Assembly (NCBI GenBank): GCA_027625915.1
Contig: JANTQA010000016.1
Span: 4,097,001-4,161,000, forward strand
Source of the DNA: Anaeramoeba flamelloides
Lineage: Eukaryota; Metamonada; Anaeramoebidae
Direction: 5' to 3'
Length of the DNA stretch: 64,000 nt
A program made the position numbers and the translations under genes. Below the pieces are notes generated by a model that ran no database searches, was not told the DNA's origin, and saw nothing but the letters and a program-made list of their open reading frames with translations. Positions 24,421 through 35,975 of the stretch are shown here, piece after piece. Within the stretch, counting starts at the first letter, position 1. Every line of letters starts with the position of its first letter.

Positions 24421-26326
24421 TATTGGTATTGGATTTGGAATTAGAATTAGAGGTAAAGGGGGAAGAAGTTGATTTTTTTAAGGAATATTTCAAATAACCA
24501 GCCAAATAAAGATTTTTTTTTGAATATGCAAATTCGTTTTTATTAAATATATTGATCAAATTGTAATAATCTTTAATAATTAATTGATTAGTGTATTGCA
24601 ACGTTTTATTAAAGATGCCAATTTCATAAATTGAACAGAACTGAGAATATAGTTTTGAAATTTCAGTCAAATATTTTATCCGTGTAAATGTCCAAAATCT
24701 ATCAATATTTCCAAATTGATATAACTTTATTGCTAATTTTTTCTTTTTTTTAAAATACCTAATTTCGTTTTTTTGATTATTATTCTCATTTATGTTATCA
24801 TTCCAATCATTTATCATTTGTGTTTTTTCAATTTTCAGATTTTTAAAATCCGATATTTTTGTATTTTGTTCATCATCATTGTTAGTATCCTTCTCATCAT
24901 TATCCTCCTTGATTTCATCATTATTATCATTGTCGTCGCCTTCTTCACCATCAATGTCCCCTTTTAAAGGTGTTGTATCTAAATTTAAAATTGTTCTAAT
25001 ATTTTTTTCAACTGTTTGTATTGATTTATTCTTGATTCTTTTTATAAACCCCTTAATTAATGATGACTCGGAATCCCAATTCTTTAATCTTTGTATTTTT
25101 GCATTCTTCAGGTATTTGGATTCTGATTCAATTAAATTATGATCCATTCGAAGAGTATTTCTAATATCACCAAATCGATTTTCAATTGTTATATTTAACT
25201 TTTTCTTTTTCTTGTTTTTCAAATCGGGCTTTACAGAAAGTTTTATTATCGGATTTGAGAGGATGGTTTCAAATTCATTTAAATTTAAAACATCTTCAAG
25301 GAAAATTAAACTAGGAAACAAATTTGGTAGATCTAAACTGTCCAACCGAAAAAATACACCAATTCCAGATTTCCTATAAAGGATCAAAGGTAGGAGTTTT
25401 AGTAATTGGATTTCTATTTGGTAATGAAAGTCATTTAAATTTTTTAAACGGTCGCTATAGCCTTCATAATTATTTTTACGCATCGTATCTACAGTAATTT
25501 GAAGAACCTGGCTGGAATGGATCATTTTGCGGGTTTCAAGATAATACATAATCCTTTGGAGTGCTTCCCAATTTATAGGCAAGTTGACTCCAGAGTTTAT
25601 TAATGAGATTACTTTTGATTGTGCTTCATCCCAAAGACAATCCGTTAAGCAGATCGCTGTGTCTTTTAACCGATCACCCCCAATCAAGACACTATGATCA
25701 CTCTTGTTAAGATTAGTGCTATCACTGCTATTAAGGCGATCGCCCTTAAGACCGAGTGTTTCTTGCTTTGTTAATTTAATTTCTTGAATTCGGCTGCTCT
25801 TATTAAATTCTTGTTCTTTTTGCTGGTTTTGTTTTTTTCTTTTTAAGATGGGATTAGTATTCATTTGTTGATTGCAATCCAGAAAAGATCTTTTTCTTTG
25901 AGAACATTGGAATTTTTCAAACAGGAGATTGAGTTTCCTGAAAACGAGAAAGACTCGATTTTTCTTACCTGCTTGCATGGTGTTTTTTTTTTCCTTTTTG
26001 ATTTTTTGATTATTTTTTGCTTCATCAACCCAATTTATTAAAGTATTATTCATGTCTTGAATGACTTTTTCTATTTTGTTTGAAAGAAGCAAAAGTTGTT
26101 CTTCATCATTGACTTGAATAGTTGAAAGAGAATTCCTATAATTTTCGAGTTGAAGTAGGATTTCTTCTAAAGATTGTAAAACCGTTTTGTTATTTGTAAC
26201 GTTTCTTGGTAAGATCGTTTGTGAAGTTAATGTTTTTAAATAGGTTTTACTTAATTGGTATATCGAAGAGCTGAGATTTTTTTGGGTCTGCGAAGTCAAA
26301 AACGAATTAGAAATTAGTTTATTCAT
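22700..26326 (-). CDS. Large C2H2 zinc-finger protein with AT-hook-like tail
   Basis: 1208 aa in one exon, starting MNKLISNS. A coiled N-terminal part (about residues 1-110) is followed by a folded-looking region (about 225-400), then Asp/Asn-rich and poly-Asn linkers. A better conserved block near residues 725-790 holds CPVGDIELDP and, later, FAPGQTN. Another near 960-1040 holds FDRCKDPKCKHC and QPLPSKG. A first C2H2-like finger lies near 1055-1082 (CKEKTCNWIF..H....H). A second finger ends the protein (CKYI...CGLQFTSSWQLRKHK...GH), followed by the AT-hook-like RGRPKK. I do not recognise a named protein. From memory, the layout resembles uncharacterised invertebrate families with an ENPR-like box, an APG.S.YN-like box and a C..C.C strip before terminal fingers, some of which may derive from transposons. 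That is inference. It shares a divergent promoter region with the neighbour at 26755. Confidence 0.8.
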
Positions 26327-26754
26327 TAATTTTTTTTAGTTTTAAAAAAAATGAATTATTTTTTGTAAATAATATTTCACTTTCACTTTCACCTTTGAAA
26401 GACCATTTCAAGTTTGCAATTATTTTAAACCCACTGAAACATTTCTTATGATGTCCTAGATAAATATATTAAGATTATAAAGATAACAGTTACATTCCTC
26501 TGAAATGTGGAGGGGTGACATAAGAAATTATGTCTATTTGTTGGATGAAAAAATATTTTGTATTAGTTTACCTGAAAAATTTCAAAATAAAAATATTTGG
26601 AAGACTAAAAACCTAAAATAAGAAAATAATAGAACCTGAAATCCCAAAACAATATAATTTACCATTTTTTTCTTGAATTCGCAAAAAAGTTAAGAACAAA
26701 CCAAAGTCAAAAAAATTATTTTTTTCCAAATTTTTTTCATTTGTTTGAATTGTA
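26327..26754. promoter_or_regulatory. Shared divergent promoter region
   Basis: 428 bp between the start codons of two divergently transcribed genes, so it should hold both promoters. It contains a perfect short hairpin GACATAA-GAAA-TTATGTC (26517-26534) and an inverted partner of its TTTCTTATG core near 26441. The paired boxes are candidate regulator sites; no known factor motif or TATA box is identified. Confidence 0.4.
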
Positions 26755-29700
26755 ATGTTCAAAAAAGTGAAAAGAAAAAACCAAACAAAAGAAAAAGAAC
26801 AAGAAAAAGAAATAGAAAAAGAAAAAGAAAAAAAACCTTCAAACCATAAAAAGAAAAATGATTCAGAAACTCACAAACAGACTCCTTCATTAAAAGACGG
26901 GCAACTTAACCGATCTTTAATTTCAATTTCTTCTATTGACGAGAAGAAAACCACACAGCACACGGAACTAAAAAAATATTATTCGCTGTATTTTGAAAGC
27001 ATCACGCATGATCCGCCAAGAATACCAAATTTTTCAAAACCAAGTCAAGAAAAGAAAATTGAGAAAGTTAACTCAAAATTAATTTCAGTGATAAAGAGTA
27101 AACATCAAGAAGAATTAAAAGAAAGTAATGAGAGCCTGTACGAATTGTCTATAATTCCACTCCATTTTCCTTTTAATTATTTAAAGATCACAAACCCACC
27201 TTTTTTTCAAGAATATTTGGATTCATTTACAAGATTCCTTGCTTCACCAAAGTCTGAATTTCTGTTTACAGCTACTCATTTAAAACGAATTGAAAACGAA
27301 ATTATAAATTATTTGGATAATACACAAGAAACAGATCCTAATTCTAATTTGGGATCAAATGAAAAGGAAAAAGAAAAAGAAAAAGGAAAGGGAAAGGGAA
27401 AGGGAAAGGGAAAGAAGAAAACAAAAACTAAAAAAGAAAATGACACTGACACAGAATCACAAAAATCAGAAAAGGTGAAGGAAAAAAAAAAAGAAGAAAG
27501 AAAACAAACAGACACTAATGTCATAATAAAAGAGAATATGTTTATTAAAACTTTAAAAGCTTTCCAAAAAAAAAAAATAAAGGTGCTTCGAAAATTAATT
27601 AACAAGTCACAGAAAGCAATTGTATCTAAAGAAATAATTTCGCTTTATGAAGAAATTAGTCTTTCTGTGTTAAAAAAAGAAAATTGTGATTTGGATGTGA
27701 ATTTATTAATTAAACAATTCCAAAAAAGAATTATTAAAAAATCAAAACAACAACTCCTAATTTGGGTCGCAGATTTAATTCAAATTTGTAATGATCTGAA
27801 AGAGAACTTTGGTATCACAGAAAAGGCTCATTTGCAATTATTTCAAAAGCTGGGCAGACTGGTTCAATTGGAGCCAAATTTGAAATATTTACAACTTGAA
27901 AAAATGAAATTACAAAATAACAAACATTATTTTTATAATAAAGAAAATTGTAATTCGGTGATATATAAAAATTGGAAGAAAAAACAACTGAAACAAATTG
28001 ATTCCATTAATCAATTTATTATTGAATTTCAAGAAAATAGACTTTCAAATAAAGAAAGAAAAAACAAATTATCCAAAAAAATTAAAATTTTAAAAAAAAA
28101 AAAAAAAAATAATAAGAGTAATAAAAGCGATGATGAGGAAGTCGATAACAGCACTGTTGGTGGAAAGGAAAATAAGAATGATCAAGATTCTAAAAAAAAG
28201 AAAAATGACAAGAAAGAGAACAAGAACAAGAAAAAGAATAAGAAAAACAAAAAGAAGAAAGGCAAAAGAAAAAATAAAAAAAATAAAGAAATAGTTGGCA
28301 AAGTTCAAATTAAAATATTTTCAGGAAAAGGGCTCTTGGCCAAAAGAAAAAACAAAATTTGTAATCCAACTGTACAATTAATTAAAGGAAGATTTCAAGG
28401 GAGAACTTCAACGGCTATATCAACCACAGATCCTGTATGGAATCCACCTGAAATTTTTGAATTTGATATCCATGATCCTGAAAAGGAAACTGTTCAATTG
28501 AATGTTTTGGATCTAGAAAATCCAGAATATAAAAAGCAATTACCAAAAAAAAAATCATTATTTAATAAATCTGCAATTAAATTTTTAGGAAGATTAAATT
28601 TTCAAATCTCTGATTATGCTGGTAAACAAAAAAAGCATACAAAAAAGGATTGGATGGCTCTTGAAAAAAGATCAAAAAAATCAAATATTGCAGGACATTT
28701 GAAAGTTCAAATAAAATATATCAATAAACAAGGTTTAAAAAACGAACAAGAAAATGATGATGATGATGATGATGACAAAAATGATGATGTCGAAGAAAAA
28801 ATCGATGAAGATAGCAATACCGAAAAAGGAAAGGTAAACGAAAATGAAGACGAAAAGGAAGATGATGACAATTCAGATGATGGAAGCAAAGATGAAGAAA
28901 GGAAAGGAAAGGGTATCAATCTTTCTAGTAATAACGAAAACAATAGTGATAGTACAATGGAATTAAGCAAGGATCACAATTATCACCAAATATTAAATTT
29001 TTTGATGAAAAAATTAATTCCTTCAAATATCTATTTGGCGCTATCACAGTCGGAGGAGACACATGAAAATAAAAAGAGGAGCAAACAGAATAATGAGAAT
29101 GTCAATGATTATTCAATTTATAAAATAATTCCAAGGCATTTGAGATTCTTTTTTATTGAGTTTTGTACAAGATATTTCATTCCACAATACTATTATGATT
29201 TGCAATTATTATATATCGTGTTAACAAATTTCAGATCAAATTCCATTTTTTATTCATCAATTCATGAAATTATTTCATATTTTTATCAAAATAAAGTCTG
29301 GTTAAATTTCACTTCAATTGAAACACAATTATTTGAAGATTGTTTAAGAATGTTGGACAAATTAGTTGAATATTGTATCAAAAATATTCAATATGTTTTC
29401 CCAACTTATGAAATAAACGATTGTATTGTAAATTTAATCAATATCTTTCAAATTGTATTAAAAATTAAAAAAAATACAAAATTGAATTTAAATGATCAAC
29501 AGCAAGACAATACAAATACCGATTCCGTATTTAAGTTACAAGGAAAAATCAAAAATTCAACACTCCAAAAAGAATTACATGGCTATTTTGCTCAGGGGAT
29601 TGAGAAAATTTATAACCAAGTGAAAAAGAAAATCAAAAGTCAGTATCCATTAATCAAAAAAGATTTACCGTCAAAAAAATACTTTTCAATTTTTGTTAAT

Positions 29701-31797
29701 AATGAGGACAAGAATAATACAAATTTAAAGAACGGTGGTAATAATAGTAATAATGATGGTAAAATTAAAAGTGAAAGTGGAAGTGAAAGCGAAAGTGAAA
29801 ATGGAAGTGAAAGTGGAAGTGAAAGCCAAAGCGAAGGTGAAAAAGATCAAGAAATGGGAAAGAAAAAAGAAAAGAGAAGGGGTAAAGACAAAAACAAAAC
29901 AAAAATAATTTTTAATTTTAATAATGGATACCAATTTTCAATTTATCTAAGTCATCTATTAAATGAAATTGAGATTTTATTTGAAGATTATCTTTCAAAT
30001 GAAATTTTTATTGAATCATTTGAATTAGAAACATTTATTTTTGAAAAAATTAATTCATTAATAAATAATGATTTAAAAACATTTTTATCAAAAATTGAAA
30101 ATCCAGGTGTTGATTTTTTTCATTTATATTCACAAATTAGAAAATTCAATATTTCTTTGATTCAAATTCTTGGTAAAAACTTTACAGGTGATAATAATGA
30201 TAATAAATTAATTAATAATAAATATTTTTTAAATGGTATCCAGATATGGTTGAATAATAATAAAGAAACCATGCTCAATTGGACTGATACCTTTTCCCAG
30301 AATGAAGAATTTGTGAATATTGATCAAAATATTTTAAATTCATCAACTATCATTGATCTATATCATTTAATAAATGAAAATTTTAAATTTTTAACAATGT
30401 TAGATTTTATTGATTTAAAATTTATCAATATCATGGAGCAATTTCTTGCAATTGTTTGTCTTTTAAATAATAAATATTTGTTAGATATTGAAAAGAACGT
30501 CAATTTTGAAAAACAATTAAAAAAATTCACAAGTTTTAAAACAATAATGAATGAAAGATCAGAAAAAAATAGTTCAAATTCAAATACTAATAAAAATACA
30601 GATCAATTAACCAATGATATAGATAATAATAATAAAGATAATTCAAATGCTTTTAAAAAATATTGTGTATTAATGAATAATATTTATAATATTAAAATAT
30701 TTTTTAATGAGGCCGTTGGACAAATTTCCAATTTTTGTTTAGGAATAAAAAAAATTTCAAAGAAAAAAAAAAATAAAGACAATAATAGTTTGGATAGTTC
30801 TAATACAGATGAAAGCGAAGATGACGAAAGTGAAGACGGGGAAAGTGGAAAACATGAAAGTGAAAAGGAAAGTGAAGACGACGAAAGTGGAAAAAAAAGT
30901 GAAGATGATGAAAGCGAAGAAGAAGATGATAAAAAAAAAAAATTAAAGAAAAAGAAACCAAAAAAAAAAAAGGAAAAAATTATTTTTCAATATTCAAAAA
31001 ATATAAAAACTTCAATAAATGAATTATTAAATAACCAATCAAAAACATTTGATTCAGCATGCTTGTTGTTGGGAAAGAATATGAAAAATGAAATAGCAGA
31101 CGCCTTATTAACAATGGTTGAATTGAATCGTAAACATTTAAAAAATTCAAAAAAGGGGAAAAGTATTTGGGGAATTCAGAATATGAAACAGAAATTTTCA
31201 AGAAAAAAAAACAATAATAATGACAAGAATTTAGTTGAAGATGAAATAGAATTTGAAAAAATATTAAATTTTGATAAAAGTTATGTTACCAAGTTATTGG
31301 ATCCATTACTAACGTATTTAAGAATCCATTTAAAAATATTAAACGAATATTTATACCGACCAGTATTTAAAAGATTGCTCGGAACAATTTACAAAACAAT
31401 AGTTCAAATGGTAATCAAATGCTTGATCCCTTATAATTGCGTCGCAAAGGAACTGCCCGAAAATAGATTTAGAAAAAATTTAATTGAAAGTAATAACATT
31501 CAGTTATTTGTAAAGACTATTGAAATACTCGAGGAATTCTTCGCGTCGGAATCAAATATAAAAATTCAAAAAAGAGTCTTCAAAAATTACAATCAAAAAT
31601 TCACAAAGGCAATCAAATTGTTTCAAACTCCAACTAAACAATTAATTGATACTTTTAATGAATACTACGATTGGGATTTTGAAAGAAGAGAAGATGAAAC
31701 AGATTTGTTGGAGCCTGAAATCATAATCAGAATTCTCAGAGTAAGGAAAAAAAAGGATAAAGTGGCTAAAAATTTTATATCAAAACATAAATTATAA
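26755..31797 (+). CDS. C2 domain + Munc13-homology (MUN-like) protein
   Basis: 1680 aa, one exon, ATG at 26755. Likely a vesicle priming or tethering factor at membranes. After a Lys/Glu-rich N-terminus and helical region, a C2 domain lies at about residues 513-656 (VGKVQIKIFSGKGLL to LKVQIKYI, with TDPVWNP in the middle). From about 740 to the end a long helical region resembles the MUN domain. Its end holds an MHD2-like motif near residues 1508-1560 (LLDPLLTYLRIHL then RPVFKRLLGTIYKTI). The C2 loops lack most of the usual calcium-binding Asp residues: the first loop reads AKRKNKICNP where D..G.SDPYV is usual. Calcium independence is therefore likely. Acidic Ser/Glu/Asp repeats interrupt the helical region near residues 1005-1035 and 1350-1400, and probably form loops. 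It belongs to the broad Munc13/BAP3 family of protists; no closer assignment is possible. Confidence 0.78.
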   Translation: MFKKVKRKNQTKEKEQEKEIEKEKEKKPSNHKKKNDSETHKQTPSLKDGQLNRSLISISSIDEKKTTQHTELKKYYSLYFESITHDPPRIPNFSKPSQEKKIEKVNSKLISVIKSKHQEELKESNESLYELSIIPLHFPFNYLKITNPPFFQEYLDSFTRFLASPKSEFLFTATHLKRIENEIINYLDNTQETDPNSNLGSNEKEKEKEKGKGKGKGKGKKKTKTKKENDTDTESQKSEKVKEKKKEERKQTDTNVIIKENMFIKTLKAFQKKKIKVLRKLINKSQKAIVSKEIISLYEEISLSVLKKENCDLDVNLLIKQFQKRIIKKSKQQLLIWVADLIQICNDLKENFGITEKAHLQLFQKLGRLVQLEPNLKYLQLEKMKLQNNKHYFYNKENCNSVIYKNWKKKQLKQIDSINQFIIEFQENRLSNKERKNKLSKKIKILKKKKKNNKSNKSDDEEVDNSTVGGKENKNDQDSKKKKNDKKENKNKKKNKKNKKKKGKRKNKKNKEIVGKVQIKIFSGKGLLAKRKNKICNPTVQLIKGRFQGRTSTAISTTDPVWNPPEIFEFDIHDPEKETVQLNVLDLENPEYKKQLPKKKSLFNKSAIKFLGRLNFQISDYAGKQKKHTKKDWMALEKRSKKSNIAGHLKVQIKYINKQGLKNEQENDDDDDDDKNDDVEEKIDEDSNTEKGKVNENEDEKEDDDNSDDGSKDEERKGKGINLSSNNENNSDSTMELSKDHNYHQILNFLMKKLIPSNIYLALSQSEETHENKKRSKQNNENVNDYSIYKIIPRHLRFFFIEFCTRYFIPQYYYDLQLLYIVLTNFRSNSIFYSSIHEIISYFYQNKVWLNFTSIETQLFEDCLRMLDKLVEYCIKNIQYVFPTYEINDCIVNLINIFQIVLKIKKNTKLNLNDQQQDNTNTDSVFKLQGKIKNSTLQKELHGYFAQGIEKIYNQVKKKIKSQYPLIKKDLPSKKYFSIFVNNEDKNNTNLKNGGNNSNNDGKIKSESGSESESENGSESGSESQSEGEKDQEMGKKKEKRRGKDKNKTKIIFNFNNGYQFSIYLSHLLNEIEILFEDYLSNEIFIESFELETFIFEKINSLINNDLKTFLSKIENPGVDFFHLYSQIRKFNISLIQILGKNFTGDNNDNKLINNKYFLNGIQIWLNNNKETMLNWTDTFSQNEEFVNIDQNILNSSTIIDLYHLINENFKFLTMLDFIDLKFINIMEQFLAIVCLLNNKYLLDIEKNVNFEKQLKKFTSFKTIMNERSEKNSSNSNTNKNTDQLTNDIDNNNKDNSNAFKKYCVLMNNIYNIKIFFNEAVGQISNFCLGIKKISKKKKNKDNNSLDSSNTDESEDDESEDGESGKHESEKESEDDESGKKSEDDESEEEDDKKKKLKKKKPKKKKEKIIFQYSKNIKTSINELLNNQSKTFDSACLLLGKNMKNEIADALLTMVELNRKHLKNSKKGKSIWGIQNMKQKFSRKKNNNNDKNLVEDEIEFEKILNFDKSYVTKLLDPLLTYLRIHLKILNEYLYRPVFKRLLGTIYKTIVQMVIKCLIPYNCVAKELPENRFRKNLIESNNIQLFVKTIEILEEFFASESNIKIQKRVFKNYNQKFTKAIKLFQTPTKQLIDTFNEYYDWDFERREDETDLLEPEIIIRILRVRKKKDKVAKNFISKHKL

Positions 31798-33194
31798 TTT
31801 GATTAATTGTTCTTTTAATATTAACATATCCTTATATATTACTAAATAAATTAATAATATTAACTTTTTGTTTTTTTATTTATCTGCGTATATACCTTTT
31901 TATTAATTTGGAACATTTACAAATTAAACCCGAAAAATACTTTAATCGCATTTTAAATTGATATTGGCTTTATTTCTTCGTAACAAATTTTTAAAGTTTA
32001 TATGCTCATCTTTTGAATTTCTACTTTTATAATAAACATTATTATTTAATAAGATATTTTTGATTAAAAATTACTTTTATTGGGGATTATTATAATTTGT
32101 GTCGAGTAATTCAATTTTTCGATGTTTCACCAGGTTCACTTATGATTCGCTTCAAATTTAAATTAAAAAAAAATGTGTTAGATTCAAAGTTCTGTGATTG
32201 TTTTATTATCTTTGAAAAATTATTTTTTTATTTCATTGATGAACTAAATTCCAAATCTTTATCAAATTTTATGAGTGTATATGTCCTTAATAAAATTAAG
32301 CACTATTTTTTTCTGATTAATATTTTTCCAAATCTAGGTTTTTAACGTAATTCAATTAACCACTGGTATAAATTTTTTTAGAATAAAAACACTCTCAACT
32401 GTTGAATATCTAAAATATTTTTTGAAATTAGTGTGCACTTTTTTATTTTTTTTTGAAAAATTGGGGTTGAGAAAAGTTTGAAATCAAAAAATAAGTTAAT
32501 AGATTAAATTAGAATGCTTTTCCAGAGATTTTATCCTTTTAATTTAATTTTTTTTTATTATTAACATTTAAAACTAAAAAAAAAAAAAATATTTGAAGAG
32601 CAAATTAGTCCCTTTTGAGAAAAAAAATTCACATAATTGAGAATTTGTTTTAGTCAATGAGTTTAAACAAGATAGTGAATCTATAAATATACATAATTTC
32701 AAGTGTGAATTCAATGATTTTGGCAAAAAATATTTTCAAGAAAAGGTTAAATTGAAACTTTATTTATTTTTATTTTTCGATTTAGTTTTTTTAATTGTAT
32801 TAATGGTAAGTATTTGATCAGTTTTCAATTTTTAGTTTTTTTTTTGGGTCATAGGGGCATATTACTAATTATATAAAAAAAATAATAATGGTGTATGTAA
32901 AATTTCTAAAAGTCAACAATGAAAAAATGATGGAATTTTGGTAAAAAGATCAAGTTCATAACTCGATTTCTATTTTCAATAGTTATGAATTAATATGCTG
33001 AATTCAACAAAGCTAGTTTCGAACTTTCTCTTTTTAAGATTTTGAAGATTTTTTTTTTTATTTTTTTTATTTTTCATACGATCAACTTTAACCTAAAGAA
33101 TAATGAAAAAAATTATTTTGTAACTCAAGAAGCTCTTTTTATTCAGGGTAATTTCCCTCACAGCAATTAACTGAGATAATATTTTTTTTTTGCC

Positions 33195-34160
33195 TTTCGA
33201 TTATTACTGTTGTTGAACTAAAGAATCGGTCGAGATGTCAACCAAATTAAAATTAAAAACAGTGAAAATCTTTTAATCTAATCTTTGATTGAATCAAGTA
33301 TCTTTTTTTGTTATTTAAAAGATAAATATTTTTTCACATAATCTATTTTTTGATCAAAAAAATTTTTTCTATTGATAATATAGTTGAATTAGCCCTAAAA
33401 GTAATCAACTAGTAAGGTATCTCAAAAAAAGTGGGGAATCTATATTTTACATTTCATAAAAAATCATCTTTATTAGTGAAAGTATCCATTAATTGGTATT
33501 ACCAAATTAAGTTTAATATTAGTACTGGATTGAATAAATAGCTAAGGTATTTATTTCAAAATATCTGGGATGAAAATATTTTCAAAAAATGAAAAAAAAA
33601 AAATAGCAATTTTTTTTGGTGAAAACAATGTATGTACTATTTCAATAAAAAACTGGAAATATGGAAAAGGTACAAATGATTTTTTAAACAACAAAATGTA
33701 TTTATATGTTTTCAATTCTATTTGAAATTTTGTTGAGATTAATAAAGTTATGAAAGTGGTTTTTTCAATCAAAAAGTAAATAATAAACACCAATTTTCAT
33801 CCCTAAAAAATATCAGATAAAATCGAGATCAGAAAATTTAATATATTTTATTTATGTAATACCGTACTAAGTAACAAATCAAATTGTTAAAAAGAATCAA
33901 TGAATGGTAGTTAATGATTTTGGATATTTAAATACTTTTTTGAAGATTGGGTTTAAAAGAGATATTTTAAAATAAAAGTGCCCCACTTTATTGGAAATAG
34001 TTTATATCTTTATTTAATTTTTATTCGCAATATTTTGAACATTTATCAAAATTTTACATAATTATCACGATTTTATAGAATATTGCAATTTTTGAAATCA
34101 TCACTATTTTTGAAACTTTATTGCCACTGAAGTATAGAAATCATCATAACTTCTGAGGTA
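33195..34160. mobile_element. Dispersed element, family H, copy 2 (split)
   Basis: The left part (about 33195-33412, with GATGTCAACCAAATTAAAA and GAATTAGCCCTAAAAG) and the right part (about 34004-34160, with ATTATCACGATTTTATAGAAT and AAATCATCATAAC) line up with the two halves of the copy at 21085-21440. About 590 bp of unrelated sequence between them is the family I element. Confidence 0.55.
33414..34003. mobile_element. Inverted-end element, family I, inserted in H
   Basis: The left end GGTATCTCAAAAAAAGTGGGG and the reversed right end CTATTTCCAATAAAGTGGGG share the AAAGTGGGG core and the following T/A pattern. It interrupts an H copy. A single related end (CCAATAAAGTGGGG) occurs near 46447. 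Boundaries are approximate. Confidence 0.5.
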
Positions 34161-35115
34161 CCTCAAAATTATTTAGAAGTAGGATTGATAAGAGGTAAAC
34201 AAAACCGGTTTCAAATTTGACTTGAAATCTTTGAAAATTTTTTAAAAGATTAAATCAACAAATAACTTTTTTTGCTTAAAATCCCAAAAAAAAAACAAAA
34301 ATTTGAAGTATTTTGATTTTCTTTTGATTTCTAATCAAGTTGAAGGTTTTATTGTTTTGCAGAATTGTATTCTGGCTCCTGGGTACCAGAAAATTGAAGA
34401 GCCCTTAACTGTTTTATTTTGGAATAGATAAATTCAACATAATGTTCAATATTTTTGGTACATTTTCATTTTTAAATTTTTTTGTCTTAAAGGATAAACG
34501 TCTACCAATTAGAAGTATAAAATTAAATAAAGTTTTTTTTTGGTGTAAACCTCATTAGCACACAATGGTTCAAATACCTTGAAAAAATCGATTAGTAAAA
34601 GTATACCAATTGTTGATCTTATCAATTAAAAAATGATCCTTATCTTAAGGGACTAATCTCTATATATTTTTTTTACCTAAATTTAATAGAGATTGAGAAA
34701 ATTTTTTGCCGATTACTTAGATTTGAAACCCCCTATTTATTTTCAATATTAAAAATATTTCTTTTTAATGATTCCTTATTTAGAAATTGTTAAAAAAAAA
34801 AAATAATAAATACCTTTCCTTCAAGAAAAAATTGCAGAATTTCAGAAAAAAAATATTGATTTTTCCGGAAATATAAAGGTTGGGTCATCAATTTTCAAAC
34901 TTAAAAGTTGCAAAATATATCATTCTTTAATTTGCCGCGAAATGTAGATTAGTAGTTAGAAATTTCAATTTTTTTAAAAAATTAAATAATAACCAAGAGA
35001 TTATTTTTAGTACAAATTATTTCTCAAATATTGGAAATATATTGGTTTTAAATTAGATACAAAAAAAGAAAAAAAATGAAAGGGATTTAGGGTTTTTATA
35101 TTGATGATTATTGAG

Positions 35116-35344
35116 TTAAAGCCCTAGTTCCCGTATAAAAGCAAAAAATGGCTATTTTTTTTGTCATTTTCTTTGAATATCTCCAAAGTTTAAGTTTTGA
35201 ACCTATTATTAACTAGGTTTGAATACTAATCATTAATTCATTTCAGTCAACCTTTTCTCATAGGGTTTATTGAAAAAGGAGATTGAAAAAAAAATGTAAA
35301 AAAAAAATAGCCTTTTTTTGCTTTTATACTGGGACTGACTTTAA
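35116..35344. mobile_element. TTAA-flanked short element, family G
   Basis: 229 bp with TTAA at both ends and inverted repeats of about 46 bp that share GTATAAAAGCAAAAAA and GGCTATTTTTTTT. The TTAA target and the AGCCCTAG start suggest a piggyBac-like non-autonomous element. It sits within F copy 2, where the uninterrupted copy continues from GATGATTATTGAG without it. Confidence 0.75.
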
Positions 35345-35510
35345 TTTTTGAAAATATAAAAATGTAAAAATAGTTACTTTTGGAAGTTCTAAATCTGAAA
35401 TTTTAAATACCAAAAATTTTTATTTTGGTCTATGTTTTTAGATTTGAAAAGGGATTAAAATAAAGATTTCCAAAATGAAAATTATTAATTGTGATCCTCA
35501 GTAAAAAATC

Positions 35511-35975
35511 TAACTGTTGAGAGAAAAATATTTGAAAGAGAAAAATAGTTGGACAGCAATTTTAATTTTGAACATTACTGAAAATAAGTTTTAACTTCAT
35601 TCGTTTGTGAAATAACTAAAAGAAAATAACAATAATCAACTTATTAGAATAACAATTAATGTAATTCTACTTTTTCAAAACCTTATCTATTATAATCTAA
35701 AGCAACTTTAAAAATGAACATTTTCAGAATTAATAGTAAACTTTACTAAAATGTGGATTTTTGTTAAAATAGCATGATCTACTTTAGTTATCAACTATTC
35801 AAATGAGTATTCTACACACACCACAGATTAATGAACTTGTAACACATTTAAACCTGGATTTATATAAAATTCACTCAGTTATCAATAGGATTTGATTTTC
35901 AATTTCAGTAATGTTCCCAATTAAAAATGGTATCCAACCAGTTTTCTGTGTCAAACATTTTTCTCTCAACAGTTA
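35511..35975. mobile_element. TA-flanked element with long inverted repeats, family D2
   Basis: Ends TAACTGTTGAGAGAAAAAT on both sides. The arms extend about 80 bp with moderate divergence and share a CCAATTAAAA / GAACATTACTGAAA block with family D at 17897-18318. Inserted into F copy 2, with TA on both sides. Confidence 0.8.

Noticed and set aside
32097-32345. 82-codon plus-strand frame downstream of the MUN-like gene
   Set aside because: Its first residues look fairly complex, but it starts at TTG, has its first ATG well inside and shows no family features.
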